Below are positions 1-7,714 of a stretch of 51,853 bases of DNA, piece after piece. Every line of letters starts with the position of its first letter. Positions within the stretch are counted from its first letter, which is position 1. This DNA is from an uncultured Bacteroidales bacterium (GTDB lineage: Bacteria > Bacteroidota > Bacteroidia > Bacteroidales > Muribaculaceae): positions 1 through 51,853 of the forward strand of contig CADCFN010000017.1 in the NCBI GenBank assembly GCA_902800715.1, given 5' to 3'. The position numbers and the translations under genes were made by a program. The notes beneath the pieces are model-generated. The model ran no database searches. It worked only from the letters and a program-made list of their open reading frames with translations, and was not told where the DNA came from.

Positions 1-462
1 TTCGCCCTCGACCATCATAATATTATCGTAAGTCGCACCTACCATCAATTCCATGTCAGCTTTCTCAATCTGCTCAAACGTCGGGTCGATAACGAATTCA
101 CCGTCGATGCGTGCTACACGCACCTCGGCAATGGGCTCTTCAAAGGGGACATCGCTCACTGCGATGGCTGCCGATGCGGCAAGACCTGCCAGGGCATCGG
201 GAGCGTCAACACCGTCGCTCGAGAACATCAAGATGTGAACGATAGTGTTGGCATGATAGTTAGAGGGGAACAGCGGCCTGAGGACACGGTCCACCAAGCG
301 GGCGGTCAAAATCTCATAGTCGCTGGCACGACCCTCACGACGGGTGAAACCGCCGGGGAAACGGCCATAAGCCGAGAATTTCTCCTTGTATTCAACAGTA
401 AGGGGCATGAAATCCACGCCCTCGTCGGCCTCCTTGGCCGAGCATACGGTGGCCAACAACAT
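1..462 (-). CDS. pnp: Polynucleotide phosphorylase, N-terminal part (runs off the left edge; normal start missing)
   Basis: PNPase is the phosphate-dependent 3'-5' exoribonuclease of RNA turnover. The minus-strand frame reads as the first RNase PH domain: MLLATVC, then [65 protein letters not shown] and [14 protein letters not shown] at the window edge. The frame stays open upstream of the ATG at 462 back to codon 508-510 and reads [16 protein letters not shown], which also matches PNPase, but codon 511-513 is TAG. The roughly 20 residues that normally precede this point are absent, and a TAnnTTTG promoter lies only about 20 bp beyond the TAG. The start at 462 is simply the first in-frame ATG. 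Either the 5' end has been deleted or the assembly lost a short piece. The family call is secure; whether the gene works is not. Confidence 0.85.
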   Translation of the reverse strand, partial: MLLATVCSAKEADEGVDFMPLTVEYKEKFSAYGRFPGGFTRREGRASDYEILTARLVDRVLRPLFPSNYHANTIVHILMFSSDGVDAPDALAGLAASAAIAVSDVPFEEPIAEVRVARIDGEFVIDPTFEQIEKADMELMVGATYDNIMMVEGE

Positions 463-529
463 CGTGTTGTTGAACCTCAATTCAACAGCTCCATCGGCTT
501 GCTCAGCAAGCTATATGTAAAAAATCGCG

Positions 530-537
530 CAAAGGTA
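530..537 (-). promoter_or_regulatory. Bacteroidetes -7 promoter motif for pnp
   Basis: TACCTTTG on the minus strand matches the TAnnTTTG -7 consensus. It lies 68 bp upstream of the usable ATG at 462 and about 20 bp from the point where PNPase-like coding sequence begins, so a transcript would start almost inside the truncated reading frame. Confidence 0.6.
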
Positions 538-578
538 CAAAAAATAATCCACATAGCCGCCACATTTTCAAAGAATTA

Positions 579-899
579 ACCACAATTCACAAATTGACAT
601 AACGAAAACAATAAGTTTATTGGATGTAAATTACTCATTTACAATGTATTAAGAAAACGGCTAAAGCCGTGGGTAAAGTTTAAAGGTTAAAGGTTAAAGT
701 GGAATCCGCGTCCATTGCAATGGCCCTGCGGGGCTGATGCTGATTTCACGAATTAAACGGATGAATGCGGATTTCTTCGTGACCATTAGTCTGATTCGCG
801 TAATTAGCATTAAAAATAACGAGCGGAACCGCGTGCCCGCACAAACAAGGGAATCATGAATAAAACGGCGCATAGTTCTCTGTTAATCAAAAAAAGTAT
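579..899. other. Spacer between divergent pnp and the M16 peptidase gene
   Basis: No credible gene. The stretch is AT-rich, with a small hairpin ACGGCT-AA-AGCCGT at 657-670, a run of AAAGGTTA-like units near 678-700, and a dispersed repeat at 722-757. Promoters for the flanking genes sit at its two sides. Confidence 0.5.
722..757 (+). repeat. Dispersed intergenic repeat, copy 1
   Basis: The segment CCCTGCGGGGCTGATGC followed by ATTTCACGAATT recurs with few changes on the opposite strand at 27740-27776 (CCCTGCGGGGCTAATGC, then ATTTCACGAATT). Both copies are outside genes. The core CCCTGCGGGG is itself nearly palindromic. Confidence 0.55.
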
Positions 900-907
900 T
901 ACCTTTG
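900..907 (+). promoter_or_regulatory. -7 promoter motif for the M16 peptidase gene
   Basis: TACCTTTG matches TAnnTTTG and lies 53 bp before the ATG at 961, giving a leader of roughly 45 nt. Confidence 0.65.
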
Positions 908-960
908 CCATCTTGAAACCAACTATATCACTTAAACGATAAACTAAACAACAAACAAGA

Positions 961-3864
961 ATGAGAAAGCTTTTATTGACATTTCTTGCTGCCCTGGTAA
1001 CCCTAGGTATTGCAGCACAGAAGCCTGTGGCATCCAGCGTGCCAGGTGACCCCATGGCCACCCAGTGCTACACGCTGAGCAATGGCCTGAAGGTATTCCT
1101 CAGTGTTAACCACCAGAGTCCGCGCATCTCGGCACACATCGCCGTGCGCACCGGCTCGCGTAACGACCCCGCCGAGACCACAGGTCTTGCACACTATCTG
1201 GAGCACCTGATGTTCAAGGGCACCAAGCAGTACGGCACGAGCAATTATGCTGCCGAGAAGGCCCTGCTCGACACCATCGAAGCGCGCTACGAGCAGTATC
1301 GTCTGGTGAAGGACCCCGAGCGCCGTCGCGTGCTCTACCACGAGATTGACAGCATCTCTCAGCTGGCAGCCCAGTACAACATCCCTAACGAGTATGACAA
1401 ACTGATGGCGGGCATCGGTGGCCAGGGCACCAACGCCTATACCAGCACCGACGTCACCTGCTATACCGAGGATATTCCCGCCAACGAGGTGGACCGCTGG
1501 GCTCGCATCCAGGCCGACCGCTTCCAGAACATGGTCATCCGCGGTTTCCACACCGAGTTGGAGGCTGTGTATGAGGAGTACAACATCGGCATTGCCCAGG
1601 ACCAGAGGAAAATCTTCGAGGCCTTGAGCGCCAAGATGTTCCCCACGCACCCCTATGGCACGCAGACGACCATCGGAACGCAGGAGCACCTGAAGAACCC
1701 GTCAATCACCAACATCAAGAACTACTTCCACAACTACTACTGCCCCAACAACGTGGCCATCTGTATGGCTGGTGACTTCGACCCCGATGAGGTCATCACC
1801 ATCCTGGAGCGCCATTTCGGCAGTTGGAAGCCCAACAACAAACTCTATCGTCCCGAGTTCGCTCCGCTCAAGCCCATCACGGCTCCCATCGACACCACCG
1901 TCATTGGCCAGGAGGCTGAGTTCGTGGCCATGGGATGGCGCTTTGACGCCGGCAACTCCCTGCAAATCGACACCATGAACGTGGTGGCCGAGATGCTCTC
2001 TAACGGCACGGCAGGTCTCATCGACCTGAACCTGAATCAGCCCCTCAAGGTGATGAGCGCTGGTGCTTTCAGCGATGAGATGACCGACTACTCGATGCTC
2101 TTGCTGCTGGGCTATCCCAACGAGGGACAGACCCTGGAACAGGTGCGCGAACTCTTGCTGGGCGAGCTCGCCAAGCTGCGTGCCGGCAACTTTGACGATG
2201 ACCTGCTGGTGAGCGTGGTCAACAACAACAAGCTCCAGTACCTGCGCGCCCTCGACAGCAACGGCGCCCGAACCCGTCAGCTGGTGAACGCCTTCATCAA
2301 CCATGTGGACTGGGCACAGGAAGTGGGCAAGCTCGACCGCATGGCCGGCATGACCAAGGATCAGATTGTGGCATTTGCCAACCGCCACTTGCTGGATAAT
2401 AACTTCGTGTGCGTTTACAAGCGCATGGGCGTTGACACCACCGAGAAGAAGATTGACAAGCCCACCATCACTCCCATTCCCACCAACCGTGACAAGCAGA
2501 GCGACTTTGTGCGCAACATCTTGGGCGAAATCGTCGAGCCCATCCAACCCAAGTTTGTGGACTACAGCAAGGAAATGACCGTGGGCCAGACCAGCAAGAA
2601 GCTGCCGTTGCTCTACAAGCACAACGACCTGGACGACCTGTTCACCTTGACCTATAAGTATGACTTCGGTGCCACGGCCGACAACCGCTATGAGACCGCC
2701 TTGAGCTACATGGACTTCCTGGGCACCAAGAAGATGAGTGCCACCGAGTTCAAGCAGCGCCTGTACAAGCTGGCTTGCAACATCTCGATGAACGTCAGCG
2801 ACAACGAGACCTACCTGACCCTGAGCGGTCTGAGCGAGAACATGCCCGAGGCTCTTAAACTCGCCGAGGACCTGATGCAGAATGCACAGGTCGATGAGGA
2901 CGCCTACCGCAGCATGGTGGACGTCATCCTCAAGGCCCGCAACGATGCCAAGAGCAGCCAGGACGAGTGCTTCAACCGCCTGAACGAATATGGCATGTAC
3001 GGTCCCCGCAACGAGTACACCAACATCATGAGCGAACAGCAGCTGCGCGACACCAAGCCTGCCGAGCTCATCAACCTCGTCAAGGGCCTGCGCGACATGC
3101 AGCACACCGTGGTTTACTACGGCCCCATGACCGAGAAGGAACTGAACAAGTGCCTGAGCAAGGTCCACAAGACCAAAAAGAACCTGGCCGCCGTTCCCGT
3201 GGGCACTCCTTACATGGAGCAGACCACCCCGAGGACCGAAATCCTGCTGGCTCCTTACGAGGCCAAGAACATCTACATGGTACAGTACCACAACGAGGGC
3301 ACCCAGTGGACTCCCGAGCACGCTGCAACAATCAACCTGTTCAACGAGTACTTTGGTGGCGGCATGAACGGCATCGTCTTCCAGGAGTTGCGCGAGGCAC
3401 GTGGTCTGGCCTATTCGGCAGCCGCCTACTATCGTCAGCCCTATGAGAAAGGACATCCCGAGTATGCCATGACCTACATCATCACCCAGAACGACAAGAT
3501 GATGGACTGCGTGCGTGAGTTCAACAACATCGTGGGCACCATCCCCCAAAGCGAGGCTGCCTTTGCCCTCGCCAAGGAGTCGCTGATGAAGAAACTCGCA
3601 TCGCGTCGCACCGTGCGCGCTGGCGTCCTGAACAGCTACATCTCAGCTCAGCGCCTGGGTCTGGACTACGACATCAACTCGGTAGTTTACAAAGCCCTGC
3701 CCAACCTCAAGCTCAACGACATCGTGAAGTTTGAGCAGCAGTCCATGGCCAATAAGCCCTACCGCTACCTCATCCTGGGTGACGAGAAGGAACTTGATAT
3801 CAAGGCTCTGGAGAAGATTGCTCCAATCCGCCGTCTGACCCTCGAGGAAATCTTCGGATATTAA
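961..3864 (+). CDS. M16 family zinc metallopeptidase (pitrilysin/insulinase-like), exported
   Basis: A 967-residue two-halved M16 peptidase. A signal peptide (MRKLLLTFLAALVTLGIAAQ) directs export. The inverted zinc motif HxxEH is H78-Y-L-E81-H82 inside LAHYLEHLMFKGT, and the downstream glutamates around 199-206 (TELEAVYEEYN) supply the expected third ligand. The second, non-catalytic half (about 500-967) ends in a typical M16 C-terminal segment (GGGMNGIVFQELREARGLAYSA, near 800). The length fits the fused single-chain form common in Bacteroidetes. It probably degrades peptides in the periplasm; the substrate is unknown. It stands alone, with its own promoter at 900-907 and hairpins after its stop. 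Confidence 0.93.
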   Translation: MRKLLLTFLAALVTLGIAAQKPVASSVPGDPMATQCYTLSNGLKVFLSVNHQSPRISAHIAVRTGSRNDPAETTGLAHYLEHLMFKGTKQYGTSNYAAEKALLDTIEARYEQYRLVKDPERRRVLYHEIDSISQLAAQYNIPNEYDKLMAGIGGQGTNAYTSTDVTCYTEDIPANEVDRWARIQADRFQNMVIRGFHTELEAVYEEYNIGIAQDQRKIFEALSAKMFPTHPYGTQTTIGTQEHLKNPSITNIKNYFHNYYCPNNVAICMAGDFDPDEVITILERHFGSWKPNNKLYRPEFAPLKPITAPIDTTVIGQEAEFVAMGWRFDAGNSLQIDTMNVVAEMLSNGTAGLIDLNLNQPLKVMSAGAFSDEMTDYSMLLLLGYPNEGQTLEQVRELLLGELAKLRAGNFDDDLLVSVVNNNKLQYLRALDSNGARTRQLVNAFINHVDWAQEVGKLDRMAGMTKDQIVAFANRHLLDNNFVCVYKRMGVDTTEKKIDKPTITPIPTNRDKQSDFVRNILGEIVEPIQPKFVDYSKEMTVGQTSKKLPLLYKHNDLDDLFTLTYKYDFGATADNRYETALSYMDFLGTKKMSATEFKQRLYKLACNISMNVSDNETYLTLSGLSENMPEALKLAEDLMQNAQVDEDAYRSMVDVILKARNDAKSSQDECFNRLNEYGMYGPRNEYTNIMSEQQLRDTKPAELINLVKGLRDMQHTVVYYGPMTEKELNKCLSKVHKTKKNLAAVPVGTPYMEQTTPRTEILLAPYEAKNIYMVQYHNEGTQWTPEHAATINLFNEYFGGGMNGIVFQELREARGLAYSAAAYYRQPYEKGHPEYAMTYIITQNDKMMDCVREFNNIVGTIPQSEAAFALAKESLMKKLASRRTVRAGVLNSYISAQRLGLDYDINSVVYKALPNLKLNDIVKFEQQSMANKPYRYLILGDEKELDIKALEKIAPIRRLTLEEIFGY

Positions 3865-3875
3865 GACACCCATGT

Positions 3876-3899
3876 AGAGACACAAAATCTTGTGTCTCT
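3876..3899 (+). terminator. Hairpin downstream of the M16 peptidase gene
   Basis: Perfect 10-bp stem AGAGACACAA / TTGTGTCTCT with loop AATC, 12 bp after the stop codon. There is no T-tract, so it may stabilise the 3' end rather than terminate. Confidence 0.5.
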
Positions 3900-3909
3900 C
3901 ATGCAACAA

Positions 3910-3949
3910 TTAGGGTCCTTAAAGTCATGAACGACTTTAAGGACCCTAA
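3910..3949. terminator. Long perfect hairpin between convergent genes
   Basis: A 17-bp perfect inverted repeat, TTAGGGTCCTTAAAGTC and its complement, with loop ATGAAC. It sits between the convergent M16 and phosphatidyltransferase genes and could act on both strands. There is no strong U-tract. Confidence 0.6.
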
Positions 3950-3973
3950 CTCTATCTCTTGGGGGGAACTTAC

Positions 3974-4033
3974 AATTCCTAATTCCTAATTCCTAATTCC
4001 TAACTCCTAATTCCTAACTCCTAATTCCTAACT
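3974..4033. repeat. Heptanucleotide tandem array (TTAGGAR on the minus strand)
   Basis: About eight units of the 7-mer AATTCCT/AACTCCT. The array covers the stop codon (4014-4016) and the last codons of the minus-strand phosphatidyltransferase gene. The same 7-mer recurs at 5040-5085 and 35030-35050. Confidence 0.85.
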
Positions 4034-4973
4034 GCTGAATCGCTTTCTTGCAGATGCCCTCATGGCGCGTCATCATGTAAACCAGCAGGATGTTCAGCAC
4101 CACGATTTCAAATACAAAGTAGAGCCACGGAGCATTGATGATAACCGAGATGAAGCAGGCGATAATGCGTGTGTTAAAAGTAAGGATGTTGGTGTACTTC
4201 ATCAGGGGGCGGCTCAATGAGCGGAAGTAGTCACGGAACTCCTGTGAAGGCACGCCATCCTCGCCGTAGCGCTCATTCAGGGCGGCACGCAGGCGCTGCA
4301 TGTTGGGCGTCCAGCGCTCCTGGTTGGCGGTATAGCCGCTGTAGAAGAACAGCGTCAGTTTGCTGAAGAAGTCGTGTCCCCAATCCAACTGATGGTATTG
4401 CTCCTTGAGCTTAGCGGCACTGTCCAGTTCACTGCCCTGCTTGCCCTTAAGGAAGAAGAGGTGGAACTGCCTGTACAAGTCGGCCATAGCTGCCTGCAGG
4501 GCATGGCTGATGCCCGAGAGGATACCCAGGGTCCAGATTAACCACTCGTGATGGGCAAAGAACTCCGGTCCCGTCAAACTGTCACCGAAGTGCAACTCCC
4601 TGAAAACCAATGCAAAGCTGATGGAGGCAAACCAGAAGTCGCCACTCACACCGTCCAGGATGCGTCCCATGCGGGAATACTGCTGTGTCATGCGTGCCAA
4701 TTGACCGTCGGCGCTGTCAAAGGTGTCAGCCCAGGTGATGAGCAGCATACCTATCCAGTTGAGCCAAGCCAGATGAGGCTGTCCGAAGTAGAGCAGCACG
4801 CCACCTGCCACACCCATAAAGATGCTGGCAATGGTGATGGCGTTGGGGCTCACGCCCAGCTTGGCGAACAGTTTTGCCCACAGGAAGCCCAGAGGGCGGT
4901 GGAAGTGGAGGTCAAACCACTCCTCGGTATCCATCGACTTGAGAGATGACTGATATTCTTCTTTTAACGTCAT
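4014..4973 (-). CDS. CDP-alcohol phosphatidyltransferase family membrane protein
   Basis: 319 residues. The family condenses a CDP-linked lipid or alcohol with a second alcohol in phospholipid synthesis at the inner membrane. The signature is visible: D86-x2-D89-G90-x2-A93-R94, then eight residues, then G103-x3-D107. The final aspartate is at 112, not the canonical 111 (DGVSGD), so the D-x3-D step is D-x4-D here. Hydrophobic stretches near 45-80, 112-125, 145-165 and 275-300 suggest several membrane helices. The specific alcohol cannot be told. The last five residues (LGIRS) are encoded by the heptamer repeat. The nearest upstream gene on the same strand is an ATP-grasp enzyme, 112 bp away. 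Confidence 0.85.
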   Translation of the reverse strand: MTLKEEYQSSLKSMDTEEWFDLHFHRPLGFLWAKLFAKLGVSPNAITIASIFMGVAGGVLLYFGQPHLAWLNWIGMLLITWADTFDSADGQLARMTQQYSRMGRILDGVSGDFWFASISFALVFRELHFGDSLTGPEFFAHHEWLIWTLGILSGISHALQAAMADLYRQFHLFFLKGKQGSELDSAAKLKEQYHQLDWGHDFFSKLTLFFYSGYTANQERWTPNMQRLRAALNERYGEDGVPSQEFRDYFRSLSRPLMKYTNILTFNTRIIACFISVIINAPWLYFVFEIVVLNILLVYMMTRHEGICKKAIQQLGIRS

Positions 4974-5039
4974 GTTTTTCGGTTTTTAGTTCTCAGTTTT
5001 AAGTAAGTTGTAAGCGATAGCAATTATCGCCTGAAATCA

Positions 5040-5085
5040 CTCCTAACTTCTAATTCCTAATTCCTAACTCCTAACTCCTAACTAA
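5040..5085. repeat. Heptanucleotide tandem array after the ATP-grasp stop codon
   Basis: Five to six units of AATTCCT/AACTCCT (TTAGGAR on the minus strand), starting directly after the TAA at 5086-5088 of the minus-strand ATP-grasp gene. Confidence 0.8.
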
Positions 5086-5955
5086 TTAAAGTCCCAGATG
5101 GGCTTTAGCGAGAGCCAGGACGGCTTTGGCGATGTGAGGTGCCGACTCATTGCGGCACGGTGCGAAGCTGGGCCAGTCGTTGAAATCGATGATGCGGATG
5201 GTGCCGTCGGGGTCCACGATGCAGTCGCCACCGTAGATGTCCACATTCAGCTCCTCGGCAGCTCGAGAACAGATGTCCTTCAGCTCCTTCAGGTCGATGT
5301 CGATGCCCTGGGAGTGACCGTTGACCTCCTCCCAGCCATACTTGCTGTGACCCTCGTCAAAGGGGTAGAACCAATAGAAGAACTGCGAGTTGCGAACACC
5401 GTAGAACTTCACCAGGTCACCATTCAGGTGGATGTTGATGACAGCACGCGTGATGCCGCGGTAGAAATACTCCTGGAGCACCTCTTGGGCCTCTTCGGGG
5501 TGACGCACATAGCTCACGTCCTCCTTGTGCATGGCGTGGAAATCGCCGCGCTTAATCCAGCATGACTTGAAGCCGGCCTTCTTCAGCTGCGACTTGATGT
5601 TCTCGTTAGTGTTGACAATCAGGCTCTCGGGGTAGGGGATTCCGTTACCCAACAGGATGCGCGTCATGCGCTCACGGGTACAGTTCTCGATGCCGTAGCC
5701 CGAGTTGATAACCAGCTTGCCGGCATCTTCGAGCTGCTGCAGCTTGGCGATGCTCTCGCGCTCACGGCACATAGCGAGCACGACGGGTTCTTGGATTTCG
5801 GTATTATTGAATTGTTCTTCGCTATAGACATTGACCTGGCAACCGCGCTTGCGCAGTTGCTCTGCCACCAGGTTGAAGATGGCGGTGTCGTTGCCGATAT
5901 GGTTGGGCGAATAAGCCCCTGCGCGCATCACGCCCGCAATAGTGATATCTGCCAT
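5086..5955 (-). CDS. ATP-grasp domain protein (RimK/carboxylate-amine ligase-like)
   Basis: 289 residues, no signal peptide. ATP-grasp enzymes activate a carboxylate as acyl phosphate and join it to an amine. The central part has the ATP-grasp features: NCTRERMTRILLGNGIPYPESLIV, then a lysine strand (CWIKRGDFHAMH), and the C-terminal metal and ATP-binding end DIYGGDCIVDPDGTIRIIDFNDWPSFAPCR with the D...DFND acidic cluster. The N terminus resembles a pre-ATP-grasp domain. The substrate is unknown. It has its own promoter at 6013-6020 and may be co-transcribed with the downstream phosphatidyltransferase gene. Confidence 0.8.
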   Translation of the reverse strand: MADITIAGVMRAGAYSPNHIGNDTAIFNLVAEQLRKRGCQVNVYSEEQFNNTEIQEPVVLAMCRERESIAKLQQLEDAGKLVINSGYGIENCTRERMTRILLGNGIPYPESLIVNTNENIKSQLKKAGFKSCWIKRGDFHAMHKEDVSYVRHPEEAQEVLQEYFYRGITRAVINIHLNGDLVKFYGVRNSQFFYWFYPFDEGHSKYGWEEVNGHSQGIDIDLKELKDICSRAAEELNVDIYGGDCIVDPDGTIRIIDFNDWPSFAPCRNESAPHIAKAVLALAKAHLGL

Positions 5956-6012
5956 TGTTTTTGACTTTTAAATGATGATGCTAACGGGCACCCTTGCCCG
6001 CAATACGAACTG

Positions 6013-6020
6013 CAAAGATA
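6013..6020 (-). promoter_or_regulatory. -7 promoter motif for the ATP-grasp gene
   Basis: TATCTTTG on the minus strand, 58 bp upstream of the ATG at 5955, in a very AT-rich setting. Confidence 0.6.
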
Positions 6021-6140
6021 CAAAAAAATGAAATACCCCCTTCAAAATGACCGAAAAAAGTGCAAAAACACATTTTTAACTCAACAGCATGCACTGTACG
6101 CTGCGTAATTGAATTTTTTTTCAGTTTAAAAAATAATGAC

Positions 6141-6148
6141 TAATTTTG
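6141..6148 (+). promoter_or_regulatory. -7 promoter motif for the acid phosphatase gene
   Basis: TAATTTTG, 84 bp before the ATG at 6233, preceded by an A/T-rich tract. Confidence 0.6.
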
Positions 6149-6232
6149 CGGCCTCAAATCATGGTGTCCGGCATGATATCATCAAGGTCATCCGGCTCCC
6201 AAAATAACACTAAACAATTAATTTAAGAAGTA

Positions 6233-7084
6233 ATGAAAAAGAGTCTTTTGATTGCTTTTGCCGCCTTGATGGTTGGCATGACGATGAATGCACAGAATGA
6301 AGTGCAGCCTTATTTCACTGTTGACGAGTTGCCCGACCTGATCAAGTGTCTGCCCGCACCTCCTGCTTTCGACAGCCCCGAGTTTGCCAACGACATGATG
6401 CGTTTCTCATGGGGCAAGCAGCAGCGTCTGGACCCCGAGCGCGCCGAGATTGCCAAGCGTGACGCCGTGTGGTCCTACGAGGCCCTCTTGGCCGAGTTTG
6501 ATGTGCCCTTTGGCTTGCACATGAGCCCCGAGGACACGCCCGAAATCTGGAACCTGATGGTTACCAGCATGACCACGACCGATGCCATGCGCGTCGCCCC
6601 CAAGGCCTTCTATCATCGTCAGCGCCCCTTCGAGCGCTTCCAGGACAAGATGCTCACCGACGAGGAGGCTGAACTGACCGGTGAGGGTTCCTATCCTTCG
6701 GGTCACACCATGCGTGGCTGGACAGCCGCCCTGCTGCTGGCCGAAGTGAATCCCGCCGCTGCCGACACCATCTTTGCCCGCGGCTGGATGTATGGTGAGA
6801 GCCGTGTAATCGTGGGCGCCCACTGGCAGAGCGACGTCGATGCCAGCCGTGTTGCCGCCAGCATCGCAGTATGCGCCCTGCATGGCAGTGCCGCATTCCG
6901 CGAGCAAATGGCAAAGGCCCAGGCCGAATACCGCGAGAAGACCGGACATGTGTCAAACGTCAGCGAGGTGGTAGTTCCCGAAACCACTGGAACCAACCAG
7001 GCCTATCGTATTGATGGCGTTATGGCGACCGAAGATACCCGTGGCATCATCATCAAGGACGGAAAGAAAATCCTCCGCAACTAA
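6233..7084 (+). CDS. PAP2 family acid phosphatase (class A nonspecific type), periplasmic
   Basis: 283 residues with a signal peptide (MKKSLLIAFAALMVGMTMNA). All three phosphatase motifs are intact: K124-x6-R131-P132 (KAFYHRQRP), P155-S-G-H158, and S190-R191-x5-H197-x3-D201 (SRVIVGAHWQSD). In this family the second histidine carries the phospho-enzyme bond and the first acts as acid. It lacks the multiple membrane helices of lipid phosphatases, so it is probably a soluble periplasmic phosphomonoesterase that scavenges phosphate. Single gene between its own promoter (6141) and a strong terminator (7115). Confidence 0.93.
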   Translation: MKKSLLIAFAALMVGMTMNAQNEVQPYFTVDELPDLIKCLPAPPAFDSPEFANDMMRFSWGKQQRLDPERAEIAKRDAVWSYEALLAEFDVPFGLHMSPEDTPEIWNLMVTSMTTTDAMRVAPKAFYHRQRPFERFQDKMLTDEEAELTGEGSYPSGHTMRGWTAALLLAEVNPAAADTIFARGWMYGESRVIVGAHWQSDVDASRVAASIAVCALHGSAAFREQMAKAQAEYREKTGHVSNVSEVVVPETTGTNQAYRIDGVMATEDTRGIIIKDGKKILRN

Positions 7085-7114
7085 TAGACGTCCCTCCCCA
7101 TCATCAAACGACAA

Positions 7115-7161
7115 CAACACCGGACAACAATGATAGAGTTGTCCGGTGTTGCCGTTTTTTG
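7115..7161 (+). terminator. Intrinsic terminator after the acid phosphatase gene
   Basis: Perfect 14-bp stem CAACACCGGACAAC (7115-7128) with its complement (7138-7151), loop of 9, followed by CCGTTTTTTTG. It lies between convergent acid phosphatase and luxS genes. Confidence 0.9.
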
Positions 7162-7177
7162 TAGGGTGGGGAAGGGA

Positions 7178-7672
7178 TTATGCGTCGGCAAACATCTTGC
7201 CGTCCTCGAGGATAATCTGCAGTTTGGTGTACTCGCTGTGGAAGTCGTGCTGCAGACGGTCGAGATAGCGGGCGCTCTCCCATTTGCACATGGGCAGGTC
7301 GTGCAGCAGGTAGTTGCCGCAGGCCTCGGGACGCGTGGCGGGCACCTCGGTTTGCTCGAGAATCCACTTGAGGCAATCGATGGTGAGCCGGCGCATGTCC
7401 TCAACGGTATATTCTCCCGTCATGATGACATACATGCCTGTCATGCAGCCCATTGGCCCCACATACACGACATCGTCTTTGGCTTCGCTGTTGCGGAACC
7501 AGGTGGCCATGAGATGCTCCAGGCTGTGCATGGCGGCAGGAGCGACCGCGGGCTCCTTGTTGGGCTCGGTGATGCGCAGGTCAAACGTGGTGAAATCTTT
7601 ATCCTCGCGTGATACGTAAATGCCTGGTTTCAGGCGGGTGTGGTCGATAGTAAAACTTTGAATAACCTCCAT
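7178..7672 (-). CDS. luxS: S-ribosylhomocysteine lyase LuxS
   Basis: 164 residues, full length. LuxS splits S-ribosylhomocysteine into homocysteine and DPD, the precursor of autoinducer 2, in the activated methyl cycle. Iron/zinc ligands H49 and H53 lie in HSLEHL, with catalytic E52 between them; C76 is in GPMGCMTG, and the third metal ligand C118 is in EACGNYLLHDL. It is cytoplasmic. Its own -7 motif at 7703-7710 lies 4 bp beyond the stop of the SGNH-like gene upstream, so it can be expressed independently of that cassette. Whether this strain uses AI-2 as a signal or only detoxifies SRH cannot be seen here. Confidence 0.97.
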   Translation of the reverse strand: MEVIQSFTIDHTRLKPGIYVSREDKDFTTFDLRITEPNKEPAVAPAAMHSLEHLMATWFRNSEAKDDVVYVGPMGCMTGMYVIMTGEYTVEDMRRLTIDCLKWILEQTEVPATRPEACGNYLLHDLPMCKWESARYLDRLQHDFHSEYTKLQIILEDGKMFADA

Positions 7673-7702
7673 TATGATTCTTTTATTTTAGATTTGTGAC
7701 CA

Positions 7703-7710
7703 CAAAGGTA
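7703..7710 (-). promoter_or_regulatory. -7 promoter motif for luxS
   Basis: TACCTTTG on the minus strand, 31 bp upstream of the luxS ATG. Its -33 region falls inside the 3' end of the preceding SGNH-like gene. Confidence 0.65.
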
Positions 7711-7714
7711 ATCA

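Noticed and set aside
235-579. A plus-strand open frame of 114 codons near the left edge
   Set aside because: It is antisense to the clear PNPase frame and its product has no recognisable features.
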